Origin: Dryococelus australis
Taxonomy: Eukaryota > Arthropoda > Insecta > Phasmatodea > Phasmatidae
DNA length: 64,000 nucleotides
Direction of reading: 5' to 3'
Assembly: GCA_029891345.1 (NCBI GenBank)
Contig: CM057009.1
Coordinates: forward strand, 91,621,416 to 91,685,415
Shown here: piece by piece, positions 12,901 to 25,500 of the stretch
Position numbering within the stretch: position 1 is the stretch's first letter
How the letters are laid out: each line of letters begins with the position of its first letter
The notes under the pieces: generated by a model
Databases searched by the model: none
Seen by the model: the letters and a program-made list of their open reading frames with translations, nothing else
What the model was told of the DNA's origin: nothing
Translations under genes and position numbers: made by a program

Positions 12901-13476
12901 TCTTAACATATTAGTAACAAATTGGGTAATATACAACTACAATTTTTATCCTTGGATAGTTCTTTTGTGAGTATGCTCTATAGGGTTTTCAGTTTTGACA
13001 TATGTGTGCCAATTTCATCATTAATGTCCTTTATGAAACTGAAAATTCCATGCACACATCATAAACTTTATCCTCACGTCCCCTGTCAAACATTCTGTGA
13101 AGTTCTATCCACACTTCATGGGCTATCGAGAATCTCATGACCTCCAATGTGTCTTCAGTCATGTTTGTAGTCAGGATAAGCGATGCATTGCATTCAGCCT
13201 TCACAAAGCTTTCTACATTTTAATTATGTAATGTTACCTCTGCTGAAGTATAATCTATTTTTAATGCTCCTGGCTCTTATAAAGTTCCTTCCAAAATATC
13301 CATACAACCAGACACTCCTTGCAAGAGAGCACTCACTTTGTACTCTCATGTTCTTCAGTTAGACTGGCCTTCCAAAAGACGTATTTGGAATCTTGTGCCT
13401 TCCATAATTTAAAACTTTGTCTTATCTCGGTTTTTACAGAGTTCACAAAATAGGAAACTTACTGGAACCCATAATC
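9914..13476 (-). pseudogene. Ty1/copia polyprotein relic (element 1)
   Basis: Minus-strand remains in copia order. Gag C-terminus and protease lie at 12847-12347: a zinc knuckle whose first two cysteines are tyrosines (YYYYKKPGHIVRKC) and a protease motif WYVDNGAMNHV where DSGA is expected. Integrase is nearly absent; only a short stretch around 11900-12000 recalls it. An acidic linker is at 11682-11449. Reverse transcriptase at 11169-10524 shows WQFDVSTAFLYG, QSLYGLK and YVND in place of the catalytic YVDD. A broken RNase H end with VWLKQLFHG and VDNEAV lies about 10350-9990. Several frames and stops plus a large integrase deletion make it non-functional. It spans 3.8 kb with LTRs against about 5 kb for intact copia elements. 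Confidence 0.85.
13461..13475 (-). other. Primer-binding site of copia element 1
   Basis: Directly inside the 5' LTR, the minus strand reads ATTATGGGTTCCAG. This resembles the copia-type primer site complementary to the anticodon region of initiator tRNA-Met (GGTTATGGGCCCAG) rather than to a tRNA 3' end. It is degraded relative to the equivalent site of copia element 2. Confidence 0.55.
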
Positions 13477-13620
13477 TAATAACTTGTTATTCATAGACAA
13501 CAATTATATTAATGCACAAGTACACAAAGGAAGGGCTATACACTAGTTCTCTACTGTTTACAACTACCTCTCAAGACAAAAGACTGCATTATTGTTCATA
13601 TGGACAGTAAGGGAACTACA
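13477..13620 (-). repeat. 5' LTR of copia element 1
   Basis: Direct repeat of 9772-9913. On the minus strand it starts TGTAGTTCCC and is followed by the primer-binding site. About 144 bases long. Confidence 0.75.
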
Positions 13621-13692
13621 ACAAAAACTACTTCATTGCAGCCTGACAGCACTTCTTGCAAAGTCTAGCTGCATTAATTTGGTGAAGCAATT

Positions 13693-14640
13693 TTAGATGC
13701 CTTTGCTCTCAAAAGGGTGTCTTTGTGCAGTACCAATGAAATTGTACCATTTCAAAGGTTCCCCCAGATGAAGTTGAGTAACAATCAAATGTGTCCCTGT
13801 CTGGCAACTGAACGTACAAAATTTTGCTAATCCATCAGCAGTCTCAACTTTAAGAATTGCCTTTGGGCAAACGGCTCCTAACACAGTATATCTCTAGAAT
13901 AAGAATACCTTGGTATAAAACACAAACTTTCCTCTAAAGGTCTACAATCTTGTAATGCTTTCCCCTGCATAGAAGTTACTTGATTCCTGTCAACTGCTAC
14001 AATTGTAGTTGCATGGTTCAAAATACAAGTGATTTTCGCCCATTTAAAAGGAATTGCAGTGAATTCAAACAATTCCCAGTCAGAGTTCACTTTAACACAG
14101 GGAACTTTTAACTTGACAAGCAATCTTTCTTCAAAAATTTGGCAGCTGCAAATCCTAAATCTTAATGTAAAATACTCTTTCTGCTGGAATAGCTAAACAA
14201 TAACCATTGTTCTGTAAAATTATGCTCAATACTTTACCACAAAAATTTCAAAAAAGTGGGTGTATTCAAAACAGAAGGTAATTTAAACAATCTACACTGA
14301 TCCAAAACTTCAATGTGTGCTAAGTATGAGTGTGTTTAGACATTAAAGCTGCTGAAAGTAACTGGACTTGTAATATCTGAGACTACTCTGCTTCTTTATT
14401 TGCCACTGTTTGCTGAAAAGCTTTTAGTAAAACTGTTACATTCCTAAATGTACTGTCCACTTGGTTCAAAATATCTGTCATTGCTTCATTTACCACATTA
14501 ACCTGGTTGACAACACCAGCTAATTCTGAATGTACATTGTGTACTTGCTCTTCTACTGTTACCAATTTCTGTTCAATACTTTCTCATTAGAAAATAGGTC
14601 TTTCGCCTGACTGGTGATGGCCACATCACACAGGATGTCT
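13693..14640 (-). pseudogene. Retroviral-type envelope (F-like) gene relic
   Basis: Minus-strand fragments in more than one frame. The part at 14565-14383 encodes a coiled-coil-like stretch rich in N, V and Q with hydrophobic spacing (NQVNVVNEAMTDILNQV), as in the heptad region of fusion glycoproteins. The parts at 14123-13878 and 13884-13693 follow with a VKLKVP stretch, DWELFEF, AIPF and repeated cysteines, the pattern I associate with the luminal domain of envelope proteins of insect endogenous retroviruses and errantivirus-like elements related to F-type fusion proteins. Stops and frame changes break it. It abuts the 5' LTR of copia element 1, but copia elements normally lack env, so it is better read as an older relic beside which the copia inserted. 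Family assignment is by eye. Confidence 0.5.
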
Positions 14641-14962
14641 ACACACAGGGTCTCTACCCACAGGGAAAACAGGGAAAAGTCAGGGAATTTTCACCTGGGT
14701 TGGGAAAATCTAAATAATTGCTATCCTTCATAAGATGTTTGTTTTGTGAAAGCAGGACAATGTAAATATGATCATACAGATTTTAATTGTTTAAGTTTGT
14801 GAACTGGTTATATTACATATTTTCCAAGTGAAATAATATATAATCATTCAAGTATTTGTATTTTTGTAATGGGCACTTATGTGTCAATAGCGTGTATCAC
14901 GAGAAATATTGATGGGCTGAAAAAAATTTTGGCCCAACTTTCTTGGTCTGTTGCAGTGTAAT

Positions 14963-15181
14963 TTAATTCAACATAACTGATAGCATATTTGTTCTGTCAG
15001 TGATGGAAAAATATGATATTTGAAGGTTTCTACCTATAGCATCTAGATGAAATTTGATGTTGACTTTAACAGGGCCACATTCAACAATATGTTTCCTGAG
15101 ATCATATGTAATTTTAATGGGCCACTCTCCACAGTCATTTGATAGTGTCAGTGGTTTGTTTTTGATCAGTTCCTGCAACAA
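14963..15181 (-). pseudogene. TTF/ZMYM-hAT type N-terminal fragment
   Basis: A 72-codon minus-strand frame contains GEWPIKI, then HIVECGPV, then NIKFHLDAIGR in the spacing typical of the TTF-type domain at the start of ZMYM1/5-like and related hAT transposase proteins (WP, then a GP motif, then F-x-D-x-x-GR). Only this short segment is present, with no following catalytic region. It is probably a dead transposon fragment. The alternative, a host exon of a domesticated relative, is less likely because no flanking splice sites or neighbouring exons are seen. Confidence 0.45.
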
Positions 15182-18100
15182 AAATCAAGGTATAGCTTAA
15201 CCTCCACCAGTGGCAAGTGAGTAAAATAATGAAATAAGCAGTAATAAAAAACACCAGGACACTACATATAAATACTGGCATGCTACATGCAAATACTGAA
15301 ATTGAAAAACATGTACTTATAATTTTTAGGAAAAGTTAATTTATTTGAAATGCAGTGTTAGCTTTAACTAATTTGTATTTACTTTACTGAACAATAGAAT
15401 CTTTTTAGCGCAGTATACTTTCATTTATCAATTCTCTACTGAATCATTTTTTTTATCTGTGCAGGCTCTTTGAAGTATGCAATGCAATAAGGCAATGCCA
15501 TATTGCTTGTCTCTATAATGCATGTCTGTACTTATGTACATTTAGCACAATGAGTTGTAAACAGTTTTCTATCACTTCAAACTCCCAGACAATCATGGAG
15601 AGAGGTGTGTCATCCTTTCTGCCTCTTATGCAAATATCTGGTTGCACACATCTCAGTCTCAGCTGCCTCCCCCCCCCCCCCCCTTCTTCTAACCAAGTTT
15701 GTAGCTCACTCAGGCTCGGGTTGGTTGTGTTTTGAACATCCAGTAATTCATAATATTTCATTTATAAAACAAAATTTGTTAAATTATATGTAGAGTTGTG
15801 TTTTTGTTACGAATGTATGTGTATACATGTAATTATTAACTAAGTTTCTAGTTAAAGTTGAAGAAATCTAGAACGCGCCATCCCCAGCCTATTATGAGTG
15901 AACAAGAAAGCAGTTAATTATAAGTGATTGCTTACATTTTTGTATGAATTATCATGGTTTGTCAAGTAGCCTACTTTGGAACAAACATCTACCAGTACTT
16001 AAAGTAACTTCTTGATGCATTTGTAAGTTAATGGTTTTTCTTTGTGGCGAGTAGTGTACAGTATTGTTATGTGCATAATTACTACATTCAATGTCCTGTA
16101 ATTGTCTTTACAATACTGCATTCCAACCCACTTTGACATGTGCCATCTCAAGGCCCGACAGAATGTGTGTATACAGCTTTCATTCTTAGTTCAATTCTTG
16201 CATAAACTGATAAACAAACCCACGTGGGGTATTGGTCTGTGATTTGTTAACCGACCTACGCACTGTATCTAAAAGCCCCCCCCCCCCCCCCCCAAAAAAA
16301 AAAATGCCAATTTTAACGATTAACTATGCCATCGTACTTTGCACAGTATGTATATATTTTTTAAGATCATTTGTTTGTGTTACTGTACTGGTTATGTCCC
16401 ATGCTTGATAAAATTAAATTATCGTTTTTATTTTAAAAACAATATTTCTTCCATTAATATTTATTGAACGTTTCTCTATTTATTTACCACATTAAAATTT
16501 TTGTGAGGTGCATCTGAACCTTCTGTCATCTTGATGTGATTCGCATGTTGTCGTTTTGAAGACTTATGCCATTCTGTTCCTTTGCAGTAATTTGGGATTC
16601 TGTTGTATTTGTATTAATTGTTTATGTATTAATAACATATATTTTAGACACCCGTGTCATATGTACTGTTAATTTTAGTACAATATACTGATTTTCAAAA
16701 CTTAGAAAACTTAAAACACATCAAAATGATTTATTAGCATCAAACATCAATAACTACAAACAAACACTGACTTAATACTGTAGGCCAAATATAAATGTTT
16801 TATGGTATAGTTCCACTTATACCTAGTTGCAATATTTTCAAGACTTGTAAATGATTAATTCATAGTGACTGATATTGACAACTCGCTATTCATTTGACGT
16901 GTATAATCAAAGTTTGCTAAAAATGGAATAGAAAAAAACCTTCTTAAAACTTTTGCTTGTTTTTCATCTTCTTCAGAGTACTGTAGTTTTCTTTTCTGGT
17001 AAAATGCTCCAAATTTTTCTAAAAATCAGCTTTATGTCTTAAAATAATCATAAAATAACAAAAATCTTACGACTCGAAACACAACAAAATTGTTTTTGTT
17101 CCCTATAATCAATGATAGACATGCTTCAAACATGGCAATTGCATTGTAGTACACCACCAAGTTACTTCTGTGTCACACAATAGCTCAGCACTGTTAGAGT
17201 TTTATGAATAACTTCAACCAGGTTGTTCTGGCCATGGTGGCGACTGGCGAGAAATGGATGATTCCATTAATCTTCGACAGGGGCTTCTAATTATAAGTGC
17301 CAAAATAATGACTTGTAGAAAATTATTATTTCGATTTATTTAAAATTATACTTATTGGTATTCTTCCAAAAATGTTTAGTATTCTTTCTCTCTTTTTGTA
17401 CATATTCGACTTATGTCCACAAAAAAGTTTTATGGCCCCTTTGCCACCCCCTTTACTTGGTGCCCTATGCAGCTGCTTACTTCACTAACATCTAGAATCA
17501 ACCCTGGCTTGTTAACCATAAACTTCTACCACTTGTCTATGAATTTTAATGGTAGTCACATGTTTAGCTCTCGATAAAGAAAATTGCAGAGGATTATACT
17601 GTTGGAACTCATCGCATATTGAAAGTTGTGCTACCATTAGACTGCTAACTTTGAGGAAGTGGATATACTGTTGAAACTAATTGCATTGTGAGCAGTGTGT
17701 ATATATGTAAATAACGTATATACACCTGGTATTCCAGGAACTATTATTTCAGGAAAATTACATATTGGACATGTTCCTAATTCTGAAGTGCTATAATTTT
17801 ATCACTGCAATACTCTTTAGCACATAATTTAAAGTTAGTCTTTATTATATGGGCTGTGATTCCTTCTGAACCCTTCTCTACACCTTAGGATGGTGCCAGT
17901 GTAAACCAACTTAAGTTTTATAATTGTACCATCTCTTTTGGTTAGACGAGGGCCTTTTATATTGTTCATCCCCAATTAACACTCCCATTCCTATTTACAG
18001 ACAAGGGATGATGCAACAGTTTACCGTAACTGTAATTAGAATTACTAAATTTTAATTTTTTACACATCTGCGTTCAAGAAATGGCTCTGCTTCTCTTATA

Positions 18101-18369
18101 TTGTCTGGATGTATTTACATTTCTTAATTAGTGATATTGAGTATCATATTTGTAATTAATTTGCTTTCAATAATTTGAATATTTTTAGAACTACACAGAT
18201 TGTTTCAAGAAATATGGGCTGTGCTTACAGGATTTGTAGTATGTAATATAAGAAAAAAAGAACATTAACAACCATATGGTTGAATCAGCTTCTGCTCTGC
18301 ATAATCACCCCATTCTTATGATGGATGGAGTGTGCATGCCAGGTACATTGCCTAGTGTGTGATATGTTA
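15182..18369. other. Non-coding stretch with long C homopolymers
   Basis: No genes recognised. Two striking homopolymers are present: 15 C at 15669-15683, and 18 C at 16276-16293 followed directly by 11 A. The rest is AT-rich unique-looking DNA, presumably intron or intergenic sequence upstream of the zinc-finger exon. Confidence 0.4.
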
Positions 18370-18600
18370 ACAGGATATATTTGAAGTGTGCACCATGAAC
18401 ATCAACACATCCCTGAAGACATCTGTAAATTAATTATTGAACCCTTATGAATATGTCATGGTTGGTGCAAATGTGCTCAAATGAGTTCACAATATGTTGC
18501 AGTAGGATATCAACAGTGGCAACAAGAGTGCTTTCATATGTCCCCATAGGCATAAATTCATGTGATTGATTTCATGTTATTTGGCATGTTGTCGAATTGG
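18370..18600 (-). pseudogene. Mariner-like transposase C-terminal relic
   Basis: On the minus strand, NLCLWGHMK (about 18575-18545) matches the F-x-LWG-x-x-K block after the last catalytic aspartate of mariner-like transposases. Downstream, CLQGCVDVHGAHFKYIL (about 18425-18375) matches the conserved end of these proteins (R-C-x-x-C-x-x-x-x-G-x-HF-x-x-LL). The frame is interrupted by stops. Only the C-terminal third is preserved. A possible terminus (ACACATCCTGTAAGC) lies beside a TA run near 18700. Confidence 0.55.
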
Positions 18601-19231
18601 TTTGCTATGCACACTCTTTCTGCTGTAGAAATGCCCCTTAACTTTGGGGGGCGATTACATAGAGGTGAAGCTGAATCTGCCCTTTATATAATATATATAT
18701 ATATACACATCCTGTAAGCATTGTCCATTTTTTTAAACAACCTGTGTATACTTCTGCTTACTGTCAGTTTTCAATGACTGACTGAACATCAGTAGCAATT
18801 AATAATTTATTGTGAACATGTGTTAATAAAAGGTTACAGGTATTGCATAATTAATAAATACCAGTTGAATTCCTTGGGTCATAAAGCTTAGGGCCTAACA
18901 CCAAAACCATTGTCCTAGGTTGTTCTGATTTCAGCAACCATATTGATGTCATTGTTGAAATCATTTCTTTGTCATGTTTAGGGTTAACTGGACTTTTATT
19001 CAGTTAATTACAATATTTGTTGGGGCCATGATCCGTCAAAAAACTTTGGTATCAATTTTTGGGGAATGAACTACATGGTTTACCTCTATAACGAAATGTT
19101 TTATTTGTTTTGATTTTTTAAATTTCATATGCAATTTTTTTTTTTTTTAATACACTTGTGATTTTATAATTATTTAGTTTGTTGTATTTTTAATTTGAAA
19201 TGTTTTTGGGAACTTTCTTTCTCTTTTATAG

Positions 19232-19395
19232 TGTGATTTCTCAACATACTGTTCAAAGCGCTTGAAAAACCATGTCCAGATCCAGCATCATGGAGAACCA
19301 CACAGTCGTGTATGCCCTGTGTGTGACAGGAGTATAAAATTCAGCAGTACATTCGTGGAACACATGAGGGCACATAAAGGCGAGAAGCCTTACAG
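19232..19395 (+). CDS. C2H2 zinc-finger gene, internal exon
   Basis: This 164-base exon lies between an acceptor (CTTTCTTTCTCTTTTATAG) and a donor (TACAG followed by GTAATA). It enters in phase 0 and ends two bases into a codon. It encodes the second half of one finger (Cys, 12 residues, then H-x4-H; its first Cys must lie in an upstream exon) and one complete finger, C-x2-C-x12-H-x3-H (CPVC to HMRAH), followed by the linker GEKPY. It is richer in GC than its flanks and has no stops. The product is most likely a nuclear DNA-binding protein. Its next exon is 44323-44553. No upstream exon was recognised in the window. Confidence 0.85.
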
Positions 19396-19639
19396 GTAAT
19401 AATAATTTCATGATATACAAATTTTGTAATGTAATCAAATTTTATAAGACAACAGCCGTACTTTGATTGTGTAGATAATAAACCTTTCGACAAAACCTTA
19501 CATATGTATAGAATGATCAAGTATAATTATAGATGCAAAGGAAATAATATTAGTTTTGAGATTGCGTGACTCTTATAATGTTTTTACATACATACATACA
19601 TATGGACGGATGGACGAACGGGGCACTTTCCCACGTGAA

Positions 19640-22475
19640 TTTTATAAAATGTAACCTCTACAATGAATGGAAGCAATGGTACAAGCAATATTCCATTTAC
19701 TCTATATACAAGTGCAAGGTTTGGAAAAAGAACAAGAACAGTGTCGCTTTGCCATTTTATTACATTACCTGGTGTCTCAAGCATTGGGCATATTTAATTC
19801 ATTCGGTTTCGACCTTGACCATGCCAAACAAGATGAGCTTGTTGGTAAATTCTGCTACTCTTGTTCACCAAAGAAAAACTTGATAATGGAAAGATATAAT
19901 TTTTTTACTAGGCGGCAACTGGAGGGTGAAGGTATAGAAAACTTTTCTGTGAGCTTGAAAAATCTCATCACATCCTGTGATTTTGGTGAGTTAGCGGACT
20001 CGATTATTAGGAGTATGTTCATTTGTGGGCTATTGCCGCACCATATTACAATATGATAAGGGCTTTTTCAAGAAGACTCCTACGATCATGAGAAAGCCTT
20101 GGAAATAGCTTCAGACAGAGAAAAATGATGAAAGGTTCCAATAAGGTGGTCAGGACCATAACATCCTGGGATTGCAGTATTCTAGTCAACGAGGCAGATA
20201 TTGGGACAACCAGGCAAGACACCAGCAGGCTCGCAGTACTTCAGGGTCTGGTAAGTGTGATAAACGCAGCTTACAGCATTGATATGGCAAGTGTTTCACT
20301 TACAGGCAGATATGTTTGAACTGTAAAAAACTGAACCATTTTAAAAAGATATGTACAAGTAGGACTATTAGGGACACCAAACCTATTAATATTGTTCAGA
20401 ATAATGATGATGAGACTGATTTTGTATATCTAGTATATACTCACTAAGGTAACATCATGGTCAATTAGTGTAATTATTCATGGCATAACTGTGTTATTGT
20501 TGGACTCAGGCAAATATCTGATCTGTTGGTACATTAAAAAGAATTGGCCTTGATGAAAGTCAGTTGGCAACAAACTGTACCTTTAGTGGTGGTAAATTAA
20601 ACTTACTTGGTTCTATCAAGTTGCATTGTGACTTTGGCAACGTAAAGACTGAGAAATTATTTTTCTCATGTATTAGAGATTAACTGTAAAGAAGTGTTAG
20701 CTATTGAAACTTGTTAAATTATACCTGATTAAATACAATCCACAATTTAATGTAAAGGCCCTAGAATCAATTTTTATTTATTTTTGTCAAATATGAAGAT
20801 TTGTTTACCAGTATATTTAACATTAGATCCTGATGTAGAGCCAAAGATTGAAACCCAGAGGAGAGTTCCATTTAAGCTCATGGGATAGCATAAAGAAGAA
20901 TTCGATATATTGGAACTACTGAAGATTATCTCAACTGTAGAGGAACCTACTTTGTGGGCCAGCTCAGTGACTATTGTTGAAAAGCCCATCAAGAGGTCTA
21001 GATTCCCTATGCCTGATTTTGAAACTGTAAAATGTAAATTAACTGATGCAATAGTTTAATCTCACTTAGATGCAACTTCTGCTTTTTGGAATATCACTTT
21101 AGATCATGACAGCTCCCTGGCCTATACATTTAACACCTCTTTTAGTCGTTATAGATGGTGCAGATTACCTATGGGAATAAATGTGGCCTGTGAAATATAC
21201 CAACGTGAGATGTACAAGCACTTTTGGCATACCAACAATTTAATTATTTGGTCTTTTTAATTTTTGGCTCTACTGAGGAGGAACACAATGAAGCTCATTT
21301 GGAAGTCTTAGATACTGTTAGGTAAGTTGGCTTAAAACTTAACAAAGAATAATGTGTATTCAAGTCTAACTCTTTGAGTTTTTAGGACATATATTTTCAG
21401 ATAAGGGTATACCGTACTCACTCATCCGGATTATGTGTCTGCTATCAAAAATATTTAATCATTCTCTTGTATCACTGAACTGCAGATATTTTTGGGTATG
21501 GTGAACTATGTTGGTTCTTTTATCAAGAACCTGTCAGCCCACACGTGTAAATTGCAAAACTTATTAAAAAAGGATACTTTGTAGTTATGAGACAGATGTC
21601 TCCAAGATTAATTAGATAATCTTAAGTGTCTCATCACTAATTGGCCAGATCTCACATACTTTAACATAAAGGAGCAGATCACACTCTCTCTGGATGCTTC
21701 CAAGGATGCCCTAGGGGCACTCCTCTTGTGAAATAAACCAATTGCTTATGTATCAACCACTTTAACTCCAACTCAGTATAACTACTCTCAAATAGAGAAA
21801 GAAATGCTTGGCAGAGTTATTGGTTGCACGAAGTTTGATCATTACATAAACTCCCAAGATGTTAAAGTAGAAATAGACCACAAACCACTCAATTTCCATT
21901 ATTAGAAAGCATCTTTTAAAGTTCCACCTAGGCTTCAAAGGTTGATTGTCAAATTGCAACCATATACAATTTATCCAAATCATGTTCCTGGTAAACACAT
22001 ACATATAGCCGACACACACTCTCGTTCTGCTACATGTAAGGACAAATATTTTACCGAAATGGAGTGAGAGTTAGAATCTCATATAAATTAATTTATTCAG
22101 TGTTTGCATGTATAGGATGAGATATTGAAGTTAATAGAGGACAAAACTATTACAGATGAGACTCTACAAAATTATTCATTATTGTCAACAGGGTTGGCCT
22201 GATCAAATCAGCTTGGTAGAGGCTGATGTTCAGCCTTTCTACAAACATAGAGATGATATTACTTTTAAGAGAAAGTTTGGTTTTCAAAGACTCCAGTGTG
22301 ATCATACCTAAAGTGTTAAAACACAATACTTTTAAAGATAATTAATGAGGGTCATATTAGAATTGACAGATGTTAACAATGTCTTAGGGATACTGTATTT
22401 TTCCAGGCATCACAAATGATATCAGAGTGTTGGTGAATAACTACCAAGCTTATCACAAATGTACAAACAAGAACT
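19640..22475 (+). pseudogene. Ty3/gypsy retrotransposon relic
   Basis: Plus-strand remains in gag-pol order. Gag (about 19640-20110) shows LYNEWKQWYKQY, then FFTRRQLEGEGIENF and DSIIRSMFICGL, as in gypsy elements of the K02A2.6-like type. A zinc knuckle CLNCKKLNHFKKIC (C-x2-C-x4-H-x4-C) is near 20310-20355. A protease remnant LLLDSG lies near 20490. Reverse transcriptase (about 20840-21540) includes RRVPFKL, LDATSAFW, RLPMGI and later FLGMVNYVG. RNase H (21670-22060) shows LDASKDALGALL and EIDHKPL, ending VPGKHIHIADTHSRSA. An integrase zinc-finger remnant ends near 22475. Many stops and frameshifts. It starts only about 240 bases after the donor at 19395. No LTRs recognised. Confidence 0.8.
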
Positions 22476-22559
22476 TCACAATATGCAACACAGAAATAAT
22501 CAGTCAATTTAAAATAAAATAATTCAGACTACATAGACCTAAATTAATTAACATGTTAC

Positions 22560-25500
22560 TTTCAAACAGTCTCTAAAATTGACAAACTTATTCTATCCTA
22601 AAGCCTTTGTGAAAATATAACCAACATTGTTGCCTGTACTGACATATTTGAGGATTAACAATTTCTTAACAACTACATCCTTCAGAAAATGCATCTTTAT
22701 ATCAATATGACGTGATTTCTTGCTATTTTCCAAGCTTTCTGCCATGTTTATGGCACTCTGATTGTCAGTATACAAAATAGGAAGCACTGTCTTGTTTTCA
22801 AGGTCTTGAAGTACACTTTGTAAATATACAAGATCTACAGCTGTTGTTGCACGTGCTATATACTCAGCTTCTGCTGTTGATAGTGCTACAGATGACTGCT
22901 TCTTTGATGACCATAGGATAGGATTATGCCCATGAAAAATTACTCCACCACTGGTACTCTTGTGGTCTGTTTTGTGTCCAGCCCAGTCTGCATCTGAGTA
23001 GCTGGACAGTGTTTTGTCAGTACTTGGTTCAAAATTCAAACAGACTTCTTGAGTCCTTTTGAATTCTCTTTCCAGCAGTCCAAAGTTGGTTTAATGGTTT
23101 GTTTAAGTGTCTGCTCAAAAATGATGTGGCAAAAGCTATGTCTGGTCTGCTAACAGTAGCCACGTACATGAGTGAGCCTACAAATTCTCTGAATGCAGAT
23201 TTTCATTCATTGGTTCATCTGAATTAACCTGAAAATTGTTCTACATCGGATTTTTAGCACCATTACAATCCATCATCCTGAACTTAACCAACATCTTATC
23301 AATAAGTTTATATTGAGAAATTTTTATTAAATTTCCTTCGCTTGTTTCATTTGTTCCCAGAAAGTCCTTTGGTTCCCCCAGATCTTTAGCATTAAACTCT
23401 ACTTGCAGTGATTTAATTAACTTGCTACACTCCACTGATCTCCCTATAATTAACATATCATCAACCCAGACAACTAACCAAACATTCTCACCTATGTAAA
23501 GGCAGAAATCACAGTTTGATCGCTTCATACCGATAGTCTCCATTAAATCATGGAATCTTTCATTTCACTTGTAGAGCGGACTTCAATCCATAAAGGTTTC
23601 TTACAAGTTTCAACACTTTACGTGGCTCATTACTCACTCCTTCAGGGGTTTTTGTATGACATCAGTATCCAAAGTGCTATTCAAGAATGCTGTAGGGATG
23701 TCTAGCTGATGAATTTCCAAATTTCTTGAAAGAACGAAGAATAAAAAGTAAAAGTAATGTAGGCAGTCTGGCCACAGGTGCATACACATTATATGATGAC
23801 TCTTCCTGGAAGCCCTTTGCTACAAGCCTCGCCTTCTGCACATCATCTTGCTTTGTTTTAAATACCCATTTGGTGTCAATGGCTTTTTCTCGTTTTTCTC
23901 GTGGAGGTAAAGGTGGCTGGTATCCATGTCTCATGTTGTTCGAGAGCAAGGATTTCATTTTTAATTGCTTCTTCCCAACCTTCACCAATTTTCTTTGCCT
24001 CTGCATAATCTTCTGGTTCATCAGCACATAAACAGTAGGCAGTATTAATTTCATAATCATTTAACTTGGTAGATTTAGTAACTTTCCTTTATGGTCTCTT
24101 GAGTGTTAGGTTACCTTCTTCATCAAACCATGGACATCTTCCTCTTCATCATCACTTGTGTTAACTCTGTTTATAAGAATATTGTTTTGTTAATTTACTT
24201 CAGCGGATGGAGTAATGTTGTCTTCTATTTCACTCTCCACTAGTTGAGGGTTTCCTTCATTTGTCGTGAATAATTCTTTGTTGAAAAACACATCATCTTC
24301 ATCAAACACTACATCTCTTGACTAAATGATTTTATCTTCTTCTGTATCCCTTAGCCTATAGCCTCCTCCACAATAACCCACAAGTCTCATACACCTACTT
24401 TTAGGGTTCAACTTATTTGTTCTAGGCAAAGAGACCACCCAGGATTTGGAACCAAATATGTACTTTCAATTTTTTCCATATCCCGTTTTCCATGCCAGTA
24501 GTCTGCAGGTGCTTTATCTTTAGTCAGAGACATGGTTGAACATCGGTTTAGCTCATAAGTTGATGCGAATAGATCTGTCTCTAAGATTTTGACTCTCATT
24601 TTATTCAACGTTAGATTCATCCTTTCAGACACTGGATTTTGTTGAGGTGTGTAGGGCATGATGTATTCTAACATATTACTTTTAGCCATGCAATCATTCT
24701 TAAAATGATCAGAGATGTTCTCTCCACCATTATCACACCGTACTCTCTTTGTTTTAAGTCCAAACTGTGTTTTTATCAACTTTATAAAGTCAATAACATT
24801 CTGTGATGTCTCATCTTTAGGTCTCAGCACCTTCACAATGGTAAAATGTGAAAAGTAATCAATGAGTATTTGAAAAAAATTCTCTCCTTGTTTCTTTGGT
24901 GGATGTATTGGACCATATATGTCAGAATGGCTAAGGTTCCCAATATTCTCAAACAATTTTACATGAGAAGTAAATTTCAGTCTTTTAATTTTCTCTTCTA
25001 CACAACCACTACATTTCTTTTCACTATATGATAGACCCAGGTTTTTTAGCCCATTTTTGCCTAAATGACCAAGCCTTCTGTGTTACAAATCACTATTTAT
25101 GCTAACATTACAATTTTCATGTGCAAACTCAAAACTAGCAACAAACAAGTTCCCTTTTGCCTTACATTCCATTCAGAAATTATTGTTTGTTACTATGGTT
25201 GAACGACTCCGAGTGAAAACTACAGTATTTTCTTTGGAATTTAATTTTGACACTGACAACAAGTTGTGAGATAATCTCTCGAAAATGAAAGCATCAACTG
25301 TCACAGTTCTATTACAACATTACGAACGAATAACACCTTTACTGTTACTAGTTAGGTGAGAACCATTTGCTACCTTAATAGTTATAGGAGACTTGAGAGG
25401 TTCAACGTGCGTCATGTGTTCTTGAAGCAATTTTTACCTAGGTGTTCTGTGGCACCAGAATCTACAATAAAGTTTATTTTACTTGTCTCACATGCGTTAT

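Noticed and set aside
22476..22560. 3' LTR of copia element 2
   Set aside because: No sequence matching the 26512-26654 LTR is present downstream of the RNase H end.
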